From: an uncultured Flavobacteriaceae bacterium
Lineage (GTDB): Bacteria; Bacteroidota; Bacteroidia; Flavobacteriales; Flavobacteriaceae
Assembly: GCA_937136755.1 (NCBI GenBank)
Contig: CAKZOR010000083.1
Location: 1 to 64,000, forward strand
Direction: 5' to 3'
Length of the DNA stretch: 64,000 nt
A program made the position numbers and the translations under genes. A model generated the notes under the pieces. The model made no database searches and had not been told where the DNA came from. It saw nothing but the letters and a program-made list of their open reading frames with translations. How positions within the stretch are numbered: position 1 is the first letter of the stretch; each line of letters opens with the position of its first letter. This document shows, in pieces, positions 10,903-20,028 of this stretch.

Positions 10903-11925
10903 CTAAAACAAGCCGCCTTGTTCCGGAGCCTTGGTTCGTCCTAAGTGTGCATAAGCTTCTGACGTTACCTCCCTCCCTCTTGGAGTACGCATAATAAAAC
11001 CTTGCTGAATTAGAAAAGGCTCGTAAACCTCCTCAATGGTCTCTGCACTCTCAGAGACTGCCGTTGCTAAAGTGGTAATACCAACAGGACCCCCTTTGAA
11101 TTTATCTATTAGGGTGGTGAGTATTTTATTGTCCATCTCGTCCAATCCGTGCGCGTCTACATGAAGTGCCCCAAGGCCAAATTGAGCAATCTCTAAATCT
11201 ATTTTACCATTCCCTTTAATCTGAGCAAAATCCCTTACCCTTCTAAGTAATGCATTACAAATCCTAGGAGTTCCCCTACTCCTTCCTGCAATTTCAATGG
11301 CAGCCTCATTTGTAATAGGCACCTTCAATATTTCTGCTGAGCGGGAAACAATAGTGGAGAGTAATTCCGTAGAATAGTACTGAAGACGGCTTTGAATACC
11401 AAAACGAGCGCGCATGGGTGCGGTGAGCAGACCCGAGCGCGTGGTAGCGCCAATTAAAGTAAAAGGATTTAAATGAATCTGTACAGAACGGGCATTTGGA
11501 CCGCTCTCAATCATAATATCAATCTTGAAATCTTCCATAGCAGAATACAGATATTCTTCTACTATAGGGCTTAAACGGTGTATTTCATCTATAAAAAGTA
11601 CATCTCTTGCTTCTAAATTGGTCAATAAACCGGCTAAATCACCAGGTTTGTCCAAGACAGGTCCAGAGGTGATTTTAATTCCTACGCCAAGTTCATTGGC
11701 AAGTATGTGGGCTAAGGTCGTTTTTCCTAGTCCTGGAGGGCCGTGAAAAAGGGTATGGTCTAAGGCTTCTTCTCTTAAATTTGCCGCCTTAACAAAAATA
11801 CTTAAATTCTCAAGCACCTGTTCTTGACCGGTAAAATCATTAAAACTCAGAGGTCTCAAAGCCTTTTCAATGTCAAGAGATTCTGGCGTTAGATGATCAG
11901 ATGTAGGATCTAAGTGTTCATTCAT
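10903..11925 (-). CDS. ruvB: Holliday junction DNA helicase RuvB
   Basis: [19 protein letters not shown]...[22 protein letters not shown]...[21 protein letters not shown]. Confidence 0.98.
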   Translation of the reverse strand: MNEHLDPTSDHLTPESLDIEKALRPLSFNDFTGQEQVLENLSIFVKAANLREEALDHTLFHGPPGLGKTTLAHILANELGVGIKITSGPVLDKPGDLAGLLTNLEARDVLFIDEIHRLSPIVEEYLYSAMEDFKIDIMIESGPNARSVQIHLNPFTLIGATTRSGLLTAPMRARFGIQSRLQYYSTELLSTIVSRSAEILKVPITNEAAIEIAGRSRGTPRICNALLRRVRDFAQIKGNGKIDLEIAQFGLGALHVDAHGLDEMDNKILTTLIDKFKGGPVGITTLATAVSESAETIEEVYEPFLIQQGFIMRTPRGREVTSEAYAHLGRTKAPEQGGLF

Positions 11926-12037
11926 AAGGTCAAAAAAGGTCTAAATAAGTCTAAATATCTAATTAAATTTAGCAAACCAGTGCTTAATTCATATTCATCA
12001 CTTGTAAAGATAAGATTTAAAAAGCAGTGACAACGGC

Positions 12038-12886
12038 CTATTTCAAAAGCTTTTTTCTCATCATGGATGTTCCTGAAAATTCTAGTAAGTCTATTCTTGG
12101 TGTACCATAAAGATCCAACTGACTTTCCTCTTTAGAAAAATAAGTGAGGTGAGACAAAACATGAAGGTCTAGTGTAGATTTTCCTGAAGCGTGCACACTA
12201 GCCTCACTAATCGAAAGCTCCATGCCGTCTAATTGCGACGCACCTTCAAAAGAAGCCGTTAGAAAAGCTAGAGTACCACCCCATCTTAGAGAAGCCTTAT
12301 CCTGCATATTCAGTTGGGCAGTGTCACTGACATCTCCATATATAGTTGCAGTGGAGCGATCTGTCATTTCCAGCGCTAAAGAACTGAAAGACCCATTGAT
12401 ATTCACAAAAGATTTCTCCTCCCCAGACACACTAAAACTGGGAACTGTCCCAGCAACAGCAACAGTTGCGTTACCAGAAAGGGAAAGCTGTGTTTTTTTA
12501 AAGCGCGGATCCAACGTTAGCCCCAACTCACCGGAAGAAATAACAACGCGGTCCAAAGTTGGTGTGTACAAAGTGATATCTAACTGTTTACTCGCCGTGA
12601 TTCTGTAATAGGTACTAATGAACAACACACTATCTTTTACCTTAAATTTAAATACAGGAGGTAGATTGTCGTCTGCAATCATAGACACCCCTGTGGTGTC
12701 TGAGGCTACTATATTTAACTTGAGATCATTGTCCAAAACTATCGCATTAAATGCCTCTAAGGGGGCATTATAAGGGGCCACAATTCTGTTGCCTTTAATC
12801 TTAGGCAACTTCTGTGCCTGTACATTTGTAAAACCAATAAAAGACAGAAGGATAAATGAGGTGTAAAAACGAGCAAATTGCTTCAT
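12038..12886 (-). CDS. Exported GIN-domain (DUF2807-like) beta-helical protein
   Basis: Signal peptide; FNAIVLDNDLKLNIVASDTTGVSMIADDN...; repetitive beta pattern (SLSGNATVAVAGTVPSFSVSGEEKSFVNINGSFSSLALEMTDRST). Confidence 0.7.
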   Translation of the reverse strand: MKQFARFYTSFILLSFIGFTNVQAQKLPKIKGNRIVAPYNAPLEAFNAIVLDNDLKLNIVASDTTGVSMIADDNLPPVFKFKVKDSVLFISTYYRITASKQLDITLYTPTLDRVVISSGELGLTLDPRFKKTQLSLSGNATVAVAGTVPSFSVSGEEKSFVNINGSFSSLALEMTDRSTATIYGDVSDTAQLNMQDKASLRWGGTLAFLTASFEGASQLDGMELSISEASVHASGKSTLDLHVLSHLTYFSKEESQLDLYGTPRIDLLEFSGTSMMRKKLLK

Positions 12887-12975
12887 AAAATGGGGCTATT
12901 AATAGTGATATTTCATTGCATTAAATTAATAAAAAATGAGTGAAGTAAGCAGTAATACAGTTATAGAATCAAAAA

Positions 12976-13002
12976 AAAGCCCCAACTAGATGTTAGGGCT
13001 TT
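12976..13002 (-). terminator. Rho-independent terminator downstream of coxA
   Basis: AAAGCCCCAACTAGATGTTAGGGCTTT imperfect hairpin flanked by an A tract (U tract on the minus strand). Confidence 0.65.
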
Positions 13003-13047
13003 ATTATTCAAGCAGTAAAGCTTAAAATTTTTATTGGCAAAGTAAAC

Positions 13048-14868
13048 TTAATGATGGAGTTGCTCTTCATCAGGACCCATAGGTACTGTTTGAGGCACAA
13101 AGTCTTGCTCAGGTATCACATAATTACCTTCCTTATCTGTTTTGGAATAATCATAAGGCCAACGGTGTACTTCAGGAATTGCGCCTGGCCAGTTACCATG
13201 GATATGTTCCACAGGAGTTGTCCACTCTAAAGTGTTAGACTTCCATGGGTTTTGTTCTGCTTTCTTACCGTAGAACATACTACTGATAAAGTTATAGACA
13301 AAAACCAATTGTGCAGCAGCAGTAATGATCGCGAATACCGTGATCAATACCTGAACATTGGTCAATTCGTCGAACATTGGAAAAGCCGTATTCTCGTAAT
13401 ATCTTCTTGGAACTCCAGCCATTCCAACGAAGTGCATTGGAAAGAATACGCCGTAGGCACCTACTGCAGTGACCCAGAAATGTACATACCCAAGATTCTT
13501 GTTCATCATTCTACCAAACATCTTAGGGAACCAATGGTACACCCCAGCAAATAATCCGTAAAGTGCAGATATTCCCATTACTAGGTGGAAATGCGCTACT
13601 ACAAAATACGTATCATGAACGTTAATATCCAAGGTAGAATCTCCCAAGATAATTCCTGTTAGTCCACCAGTAATAAAAGTAGACACCAATCCAATAGAAA
13701 ATAACATTCCTGGATTTAACTGCAAGTTCCCTTTCCAAAGGGTCGTGATATAGTTAAATGCTTTTACCGCAGAAGGGATGGCGATTAATAGGGTTGTAAA
13801 TGTAAATACAGAGCCTAAGAATGGATTCATTCCAGAGATAAACATATGGTGACCCCACACAATGGTAGACAAGAAGGCAATCGCAATAATTGAGGTTACC
13901 ATCGCTCTGTATCCAAAGATTGGCTTACGTGCATTAGTAGACATTACCTCAGAAGTAATCCCTAATGCAGGCAATAATACAATATACACCTCCGGGTGAC
14001 CTAGGAACCAAAAAAGGTGCTCGTAGAGTACAGGTGACCCCCCTTGGTAATGCAATACCTCTCCTTGAATAAAAATATCAGATAAGAAGAAAGAAGTACC
14101 AAAACTTCTATCCATGATAAGTAGTAAAGCGGCAGAAAATAATACAGGAAATGAAATAACACCAATAATAGCTGTTACAAAAAACGCCCATATAGTTAAA
14201 GGCAAACGGGTCATAGACATTCCCTTAGTTCTGAGGTTTATGACCGTAACAATATAGTTAAGAGAACCTAATAAGGAAGAGGCAATAAAAATGGCCATAG
14301 ACACCAACCACAAAGTCATTCCCATTCCAGAACCGGGCTGGGCCATTGGAAGGGCACTTAAAGGTGGGTACACTGTCCATCCTGCTGCAGCTGGTCCTGC
14401 CTCTACAAAAAGAGACATAATCATGATAAATGAAGAAAGGAAGAATAACCAGTAAGATACCATGTTCAAAAACCCTGAAGCCATATCTCTAGCCCCAATT
14501 TGCAATGGAATAAGTAAATTAGAGAAAGTACCACTTAGACCTGCAGTCAATACAAAGAAGACCATGATAGTTCCGTGAATGGTCACTAATGCCAAATAGA
14601 TATCTGCATCCATGACACCGTCTGGCGCCCATTTCCCTAGTAAAGCCTCAAATATTGGAAAACTTTGACCAGGCCATGCAATTTGCATTCTGAATAAAAG
14701 AGACATAGCAATTCCAATGAATCCCATAATAAGCCCTGTAATTAAGTACTGCTTAGCGATCATTTTATGATCCTGGCTAAAGATGTACTTAGTTACAAAG
14801 GTTTCTTTATGATGATGCCCATGATCTTCGTGATGATCCTCTGAATGTGCGTGTGCGTTTGCAGACAT
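13048..14868 (-). CDS. coxA: Cytochrome c oxidase subunit I (aa3 type) with His-rich N-terminus
   Basis: HHKETFVTKYIFSQDHKMIAKQYLITGL; WFLGHPEVYIVLLPALGI; VWGHHMFISGMNPFLG; DTYFVVAHFHLVMG. Confidence 0.97.
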   Translation of the reverse strand: MSANAHAHSEDHHEDHGHHHKETFVTKYIFSQDHKMIAKQYLITGLIMGFIGIAMSLLFRMQIAWPGQSFPIFEALLGKWAPDGVMDADIYLALVTIHGTIMVFFVLTAGLSGTFSNLLIPLQIGARDMASGFLNMVSYWLFFLSSFIMIMSLFVEAGPAAAGWTVYPPLSALPMAQPGSGMGMTLWLVSMAIFIASSLLGSLNYIVTVINLRTKGMSMTRLPLTIWAFFVTAIIGVISFPVLFSAALLLIMDRSFGTSFFLSDIFIQGEVLHYQGGSPVLYEHLFWFLGHPEVYIVLLPALGITSEVMSTNARKPIFGYRAMVTSIIAIAFLSTIVWGHHMFISGMNPFLGSVFTFTTLLIAIPSAVKAFNYITTLWKGNLQLNPGMLFSIGLVSTFITGGLTGIILGDSTLDINVHDTYFVVAHFHLVMGISALYGLFAGVYHWFPKMFGRMMNKNLGYVHFWVTAVGAYGVFFPMHFVGMAGVPRRYYENTAFPMFDELTNVQVLITVFAIITAAAQLVFVYNFISSMFYGKKAEQNPWKSNTLEWTTPVEHIHGNWPGAIPEVHRWPYDYSKTDKEGNYVIPEQDFVPQTVPMGPDEEQLHH

Positions 14869-14909
14869 ATCTGTAATTTTATTTTTTATTAAGCTATTTT
14901 TTTATTGAT

Positions 14910-15965
14910 CTAGTTGGTAACTACTGTTTGAGCAAAAGTTTTTTGTTTGGCCATCCAGGCGTCATATTCTTCTTGAGTCTCCACAATAATTTTCATTTGC
15001 ATATTGTAATGTGATTTTCCGCAAATTTTATTACACAATAAAATGTAATCAAATTCCCAAGGGTCAGAATTAGGCGCACCATTTAAAGCGCGTTCTGCCC
15101 TGATGGTATTAGTACGTTTTACTTTGTCTATCACATCTGGATCTTGTCTCATTTCCTCTGTGGTGTAGATAGGAGTATATGAAAACTGGGTAATCATACC
15201 TGGTACGCAGTTCATCTGAGCTCTAAAGTGCGGCATATAGGCGGAGTGCAATACATCTTGAGAACGCATTTTAAAGTTTACTTTTCTACCTACAGGTAAA
15301 TGAAGTTCTTTCACAATCACGTCGTCTGAAGCATAGCTATCCGATGTATCTAAACCTAAAACATTCACATTGTCTATATCTATTAAACGAACGTTAGCTT
15401 CTCCAAGCACATTGTCTTCGCCTGCATAACGAGCCGTCCAATTAAATTGTTGGGCGTATAATTCAACAACTATAGGGTCATCTTGATCATTAATATCCAT
15501 AATGTTAACCCAGCTGTATAATCCCCAAAGAATTAAACCAGCTAATACCACTACGGGAATCATAGTCCAAATAACCTCTAACTTATTATTGTCTGCATAG
15601 TATAATGCTTTCTGACCTTTCCTTCCTCTGTATTTGTATGCAAAGTAATGAAGTAATGCTTGTGTGATGGTTTGAACAATAAAAATGATCACAAAAGAAA
15701 CCAACATTAAATTATCATAATCTGCGCCGTGTGCAGAAGCCGCTTTTGGCAATAAGATTTTGGTGTACTTGTAAAAACTAAAGATGGTTATTCCGTAGAT
15801 AAACACCAAGAAAACAAACATAAGGTAACCGTTATACTTATTATCGTTGTCGTTGGCAATCTGAGAAGAATCCTTCTTAATTTGAGACAACTCAAATATT
15901 TTGGTCATCTGCCATATGGCTATGGCTACTAAGACTAATACTCCTATGGTTAAAAATGCTGTCAT
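14910..15965 (-). CDS. coxB: Cytochrome c oxidase subunit II (CuA-containing, no fused cytochrome c)
   Basis: VIWTMIPVVVLAGLILWGLYSW; CuA ligand motif CNKICGKSHYNM; no CXXCH motif. Confidence 0.95.
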   Translation of the reverse strand: MTAFLTIGVLVLVAIAIWQMTKIFELSQIKKDSSQIANDNDNKYNGYLMFVFLVFIYGITIFSFYKYTKILLPKAASAHGADYDNLMLVSFVIIFIVQTITQALLHYFAYKYRGRKGQKALYYADNNKLEVIWTMIPVVVLAGLILWGLYSWVNIMDINDQDDPIVVELYAQQFNWTARYAGEDNVLGEANVRLIDIDNVNVLGLDTSDSYASDDVIVKELHLPVGRKVNFKMRSQDVLHSAYMPHFRAQMNCVPGMITQFSYTPIYTTEEMRQDPDVIDKVKRTNTIRAERALNGAPNSDPWEFDYILLCNKICGKSHYNMQMKIIVETQEEYDAWMAKQKTFAQTVVTN

Positions 15966-15992
15966 TTTAATATGCTGTTTACGTAAATAATA

Positions 15993-17444
15993 TTAGTAAT
16001 GAAAGTGCTTACTCTCTTCAATAAATGGGTTGTGTTTTGGTGTAATGGGGGCTTTTGTCAATGCATTAAAGACCGTGTAAATAAACAATCCTGCAAAAAA
16101 CAATACCGCACCAATTTCGGGAATACCAATAAACCACTGATCACCAACTGCAGAGGGCATAATAGCATTAAAGATATCTAAATAGTGCCCTGCAAGTATA
16201 ACAATACCTGTCATCACAACAAACCAATTTACACGCTTGAAATCACTGTTCATTAGCAACAGTAGTGGAAAAATAAAGTTCAGTGCTAACATACCAAAGA
16301 AAGGTAGGTTATAGTCTTGAATTCTAGTCACATAATAAGTTACTTCTTCAGGTATGTTTGAATACCAGATAAGCATAAACTGTGAGAACCATAAATAGGT
16401 CCAGAAAACACTGATACCAAACATAAACTTGGCTAAATCGTGAATATGACTGTCATTTACTTGTTCTAATAAACCTTTTGACTTGAGGTAAATGGTCACT
16501 AGCGCAATTACAGTAATTCCTGAAACGAACATAGAAGCAAAAATATACCATCCAAAAAGCGTAGAGAACCAGTGTGGGTCAATACTCATAATCCAATCCC
16601 AAGACATCATAGATTCAGTCACCAAGTAGAATACTAGGAATGCTGCAGATAACCTAAAGTTTTTTACAAAGTTTGTATTGTCATCTGCGGCATCTTGTGC
16701 CAGAGATAATTTTCTAGAATACCATCTGTAAGCGATCCAGCCAGATAAAAATATGGCTGCTCTAACTAAAAAGAAAGGCCCGTTTAAGTAACCTGACTTT
16801 CCTTCTATTAATGCGTCATGTGCCACCACTTCTGGATCCATCCACACAAACAAATGGTTCATATGGGCTACAGAGGCTACTAATATTAAAAATACAATGA
16901 TTCCTCCAGGTACTAAATAAGCCGTTATTCCTTCCATCACTCTAAACAATAGAGGAGACCATCCTGCCTGAGCAGCACGCTGAATGGCATAAAATGCCAA
17001 GACTCCTAAAGCGATCATAAAGAAAAAGAAAGCCGCCACATAAAGGGCTGCCCAAGGCTTATTCTGTAATTGGTGTAGTACATGTTCATCATGCGCTGCA
17101 CTGTGATCTTCACTATGTGCTTCTGAGGCATGAGGATCTGCTGAGTGGGAAGCCTCCGCTACATGTGCTTCTGTTTCATGAGCATCTGAGGCATGAGCAT
17201 CTGAAGTCATTTCGTGATCGGTCATAGAAGCATGATCCTCGTCATGAGTTTCTGTAGCTCCATCTGAAACGGCGTGATCTTCTGTTGCGTGTGCATCTCC
17301 ATGGCCGTCTGCCTGAGCAGCCACTATAGCTTTGGCCTCTGCTACATTAGATGGAGCAGACATGAATCCAATAGCAATCCCTATTGCACCCACAGCCATT
17401 AGTATAAAAGAAGCGATCTTAAGTCTGTTTGAAAAAGTGTACAT
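15993..17444 (-). CDS. actF: Alternative complex III subunit ActF (quinol:cytochrome c oxidoreductase membrane subunit)
   Basis: Polytopic protein at the ActF position of the actABCDEF-cox operon; WDWIMSIDPHWFSTLFGWYIFASMFVSG; His-rich N-terminal loop. Confidence 0.9.
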   Translation of the reverse strand: MYTFSNRLKIASFILMAVGAIGIAIGFMSAPSNVAEAKAIVAAQADGHGDAHATEDHAVSDGATETHDEDHASMTDHEMTSDAHASDAHETEAHVAEASHSADPHASEAHSEDHSAAHDEHVLHQLQNKPWAALYVAAFFFFMIALGVLAFYAIQRAAQAGWSPLLFRVMEGITAYLVPGGIIVFLILVASVAHMNHLFVWMDPEVVAHDALIEGKSGYLNGPFFLVRAAIFLSGWIAYRWYSRKLSLAQDAADDNTNFVKNFRLSAAFLVFYLVTESMMSWDWIMSIDPHWFSTLFGWYIFASMFVSGITVIALVTIYLKSKGLLEQVNDSHIHDLAKFMFGISVFWTYLWFSQFMLIWYSNIPEEVTYYVTRIQDYNLPFFGMLALNFIFPLLLLMNSDFKRVNWFVVMTGIVILAGHYLDIFNAIMPSAVGDQWFIGIPEIGAVLFFAGLFIYTVFNALTKAPITPKHNPFIEESKHFHY

Positions 17445-17460
17445 ACTGTCTGTCTTCGTA

Positions 17461-18033
17461 TTATTTAGTTAGGTCTTGCTTTAATTTTATTACATACTCA
17501 GAAACTTGCCAACGCTCTTCAATATTTAATTGACCTGCATAAGACCCCATTGAGTTTAATCCGTAATATATAGTGTGATAAGTACTTCCCTCTGTGATAT
17601 TTCTAGCAGCGTCTGCATAAGAAGGCACCCCTAAAATTTTCTCTCTTGATACTAAGGTTCCATTACCATCTCCCTTTTTACCATGACAGATAGCACAATA
17701 CACGTCATATAGCGCTTTACCTTCACTGAGATTTTCTTCATAAAGAGCGGCGTCTAGTGGACTTTTTTGAACGCGAGCCAATTCTTTGTCCTCAAGATTA
17801 TTTTCAAATTCATAAGGCAACCAACCCCTGTGAATGGTGTTTTCTACAGGTAAACCTGCTTCCATATTAGAAGGTAAGAAGGCTACTTCTTGGTAGGTTT
17901 CATAACCTACAGATTCATACATATTTGGCATATACTGGTAGTTTCTACTGTTCTTGTCTGAACAAGAAGCCAAAACTATCATAGATGCAAGGGCCAAAAA
18001 AGAATATTTTAAATCACTCATAATATTTTGCAA
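17461..18033 (-). CDS. actE: Alternative complex III subunit ActE, monoheme cytochrome c lipoprotein
   Basis: Lipobox LASCSDKN; heme motif YDVYCAICHGKKGDGNG; IEERWQVSEYVIKL. Confidence 0.92.
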   Translation of the reverse strand: MQNIMSDLKYSFLALASMIVLASCSDKNSRNYQYMPNMYESVGYETYQEVAFLPSNMEAGLPVENTIHRGWLPYEFENNLEDKELARVQKSPLDAALYEENLSEGKALYDVYCAICHGKKGDGNGTLVSREKILGVPSYADAARNITEGSTYHTIYYGLNSMGSYAGQLNIEERWQVSEYVIKLKQDLTK

Positions 18034-18034
18034 T

Positions 18035-18556
18035 CTACTTTTGGGAAACTTTTATTTCTACTGCGCCAGTCTCTGCCAATAAGGCGTGAAGATCTGCTTC
18101 GTTATCATGGATTTCAATTTCCATTAGGAAAAGGTCGTCCGTAGTTCTAACATCTGGGTTTTCTGCTTTTTTGAATGGCCACAACCTACTTCTCATATAA
18201 AAAGTAATTACCATTAAGTGGGCCGCAAAAAACACGGTAAGCTCAAACATAATAGGTACAAAGGCAGGCATATTTTCTAAATAAGAAAAACTAGGCTTTC
18301 CTCCTATGTCTTGAGGCCAATCCTCAATCATGATATAATTCATCATTGTAATGGCAACTGCCAAACCTACCAAGCCATACATAAAAGCCGTAATGGCTAA
18401 TCTAGTTGGGGCTAAACCCATAGCTTTGTCTAGTCCGTGTACTGGAAAAGGACAATACACTTCCTCTATATGATGCTTTGCCGCTTTTACTTTCTTAACG
18501 GCTAACATGAGCACGTCGTCATCATTGTAAAGCGCCTGAATAACTTTATTTGCCAT
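18035..18556 (-). CDS. actD: Alternative complex III subunit ActD (DUF3341)
   Basis: YCPFPVHGLDKAMGLAPTRLAITAFMYGLVGLAVAITMMNY; operon position. Confidence 0.92.
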   Translation of the reverse strand: MANKVIQALYNDDDVLMLAVKKVKAAKHHIEEVYCPFPVHGLDKAMGLAPTRLAITAFMYGLVGLAVAITMMNYIMIEDWPQDIGGKPSFSYLENMPAFVPIMFELTVFFAAHLMVITFYMRSRLWPFKKAENPDVRTTDDLFLMEIEIHDNEADLHALLAETGAVEIKVSQK

Positions 18557-18557
18557 A

Positions 18558-19994
18558 CTATTGATCCTTTTTAGTTTTAGATACTAATGGAGTTACCTCA
18601 TACAATGGTTTTCCAGCATCTCTTAATTTCTTATACTTTTCTCCAGAAGATTTCAATATAGTTTTCACTTCTGCCTGTGCAATTACCGGGAAGGTTCTGG
18701 CATACAAAAGGAATAAAACAAAGAAGAATCCAATGGTTCCTATAAAAATTCCAATATCTACAAAAGTAGGAGAGAACATGGTCCATGAAGAAGGCAAGTA
18801 ATCTCTGTGAAGAGAGGTTACTATAATTACAAAACGCTCAAACCACATACCAATATTTACTACAATAGAGATTCCAAAAGAGAACATGATAGAAGTTCTC
18901 AATCTTTTAGACCACATAAATTGTGGAGAGAAAACATTACAGGTCATCATAGCCCAGTACGCCCAAGCATAAGGCCCTGTAGCCCTATTTAAGAAAGCAT
19001 ACTGCTCATACTCTACTCCAGAGTACCATGCCATAAACAGCTCAGTAATGTAAGCACAGCCAACAATAGAACCCGTAATCATGATCACAATATTCATCAG
19101 CTCAATATGCTGAACCGTAATATAAGCTTCTAAGTTAGAGACCTTTCTCATAATAATAAGAAGCGTGTTTACCATCGCAAAACCAGAGAAAATAGCTCCT
19201 GCCACAAAGTAAGGAGGGAAAATCGTGGTATGCCATCCTGGGATGACCGAAGTAGCAAAGTCAAAAGATACAATCGTGTGAACAGAGAGTACTAATGGAG
19301 TTGCTAAACCAGCTAAGACCAATGAAACTTCTTCAAAACGCTGCCAATCTTTTGCACGACCGGACCATCCAAAACTCAATAAACTGTATATCTTTTTCTG
19401 AAATGGCTTTACTGCTCTATCACGAATCATTGCAAAATCTGGCAATAAACCTGTCCACCAGAATACCAATGAAACTGATAAATAAGTAGAAATCGCAAAT
19501 ACATCCCAAAGTAATGGAGAGTTAAAGTTCACCCACAAAGAACCAAATTGGTTAGGGATAGGCAGTACCCAATACGCTAACCATGGACGGCCCATGTGTA
19601 TAATTGGAAACAAACCAGCTTGTATCACTGAGAAAATAGTCATGGCCTCTGCAGAACGGTTAATAGCCATACGCCATTTCTGTCTAAAGAGTAATAACAC
19701 TGCTGAGATCAAGGTACCGGCATGGCCAATTCCTACCCACCAAACAAAGTTGGTAATATCCCAGGCCCAACCTACAGTCTTATTCAGACCCCAGGTTCCA
19801 ATCCCTGTAGAGACGGTGTATATAATACAACCCAATCCCCATAAAAATGCTACTAGAGCAATTGAAAATGCGATCCACCAATGTTTGTTTGCAGTACCCT
19901 CAACAGGAGCTACAATGTCTAAAGTTACATCGTGGTAACCTTTGTCTCCAACAACAAGTGGTTTTCGTATAGGTGCTTCGTAATGCGACGCCAT
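18558..19994 (-). CDS. actC: Alternative complex III subunit ActC (NrfD/PsrC family)
   Basis: NrfD-like polytopic protein: WGLNKTVGWAWDITNFVWWVGIGHAGTLISAVLLLFRQKWRMAINRSAEAMTIF. Confidence 0.94.
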   Translation of the reverse strand: MASHYEAPIRKPLVVGDKGYHDVTLDIVAPVEGTANKHWWIAFSIALVAFLWGLGCIIYTVSTGIGTWGLNKTVGWAWDITNFVWWVGIGHAGTLISAVLLLFRQKWRMAINRSAEAMTIFSVIQAGLFPIIHMGRPWLAYWVLPIPNQFGSLWVNFNSPLLWDVFAISTYLSVSLVFWWTGLLPDFAMIRDRAVKPFQKKIYSLLSFGWSGRAKDWQRFEEVSLVLAGLATPLVLSVHTIVSFDFATSVIPGWHTTIFPPYFVAGAIFSGFAMVNTLLIIMRKVSNLEAYITVQHIELMNIVIMITGSIVGCAYITELFMAWYSGVEYEQYAFLNRATGPYAWAYWAMMTCNVFSPQFMWSKRLRTSIMFSFGISIVVNIGMWFERFVIIVTSLHRDYLPSSWTMFSPTFVDIGIFIGTIGFFFVLFLLYARTFPVIAQAEVKTILKSSGEKYKKLRDAGKPLYEVTPLVSKTKKDQ

Positions 19995-20028
19995 AATTTA
20001 TAGTATAGTTATGTTCCTTTATTGTGTG

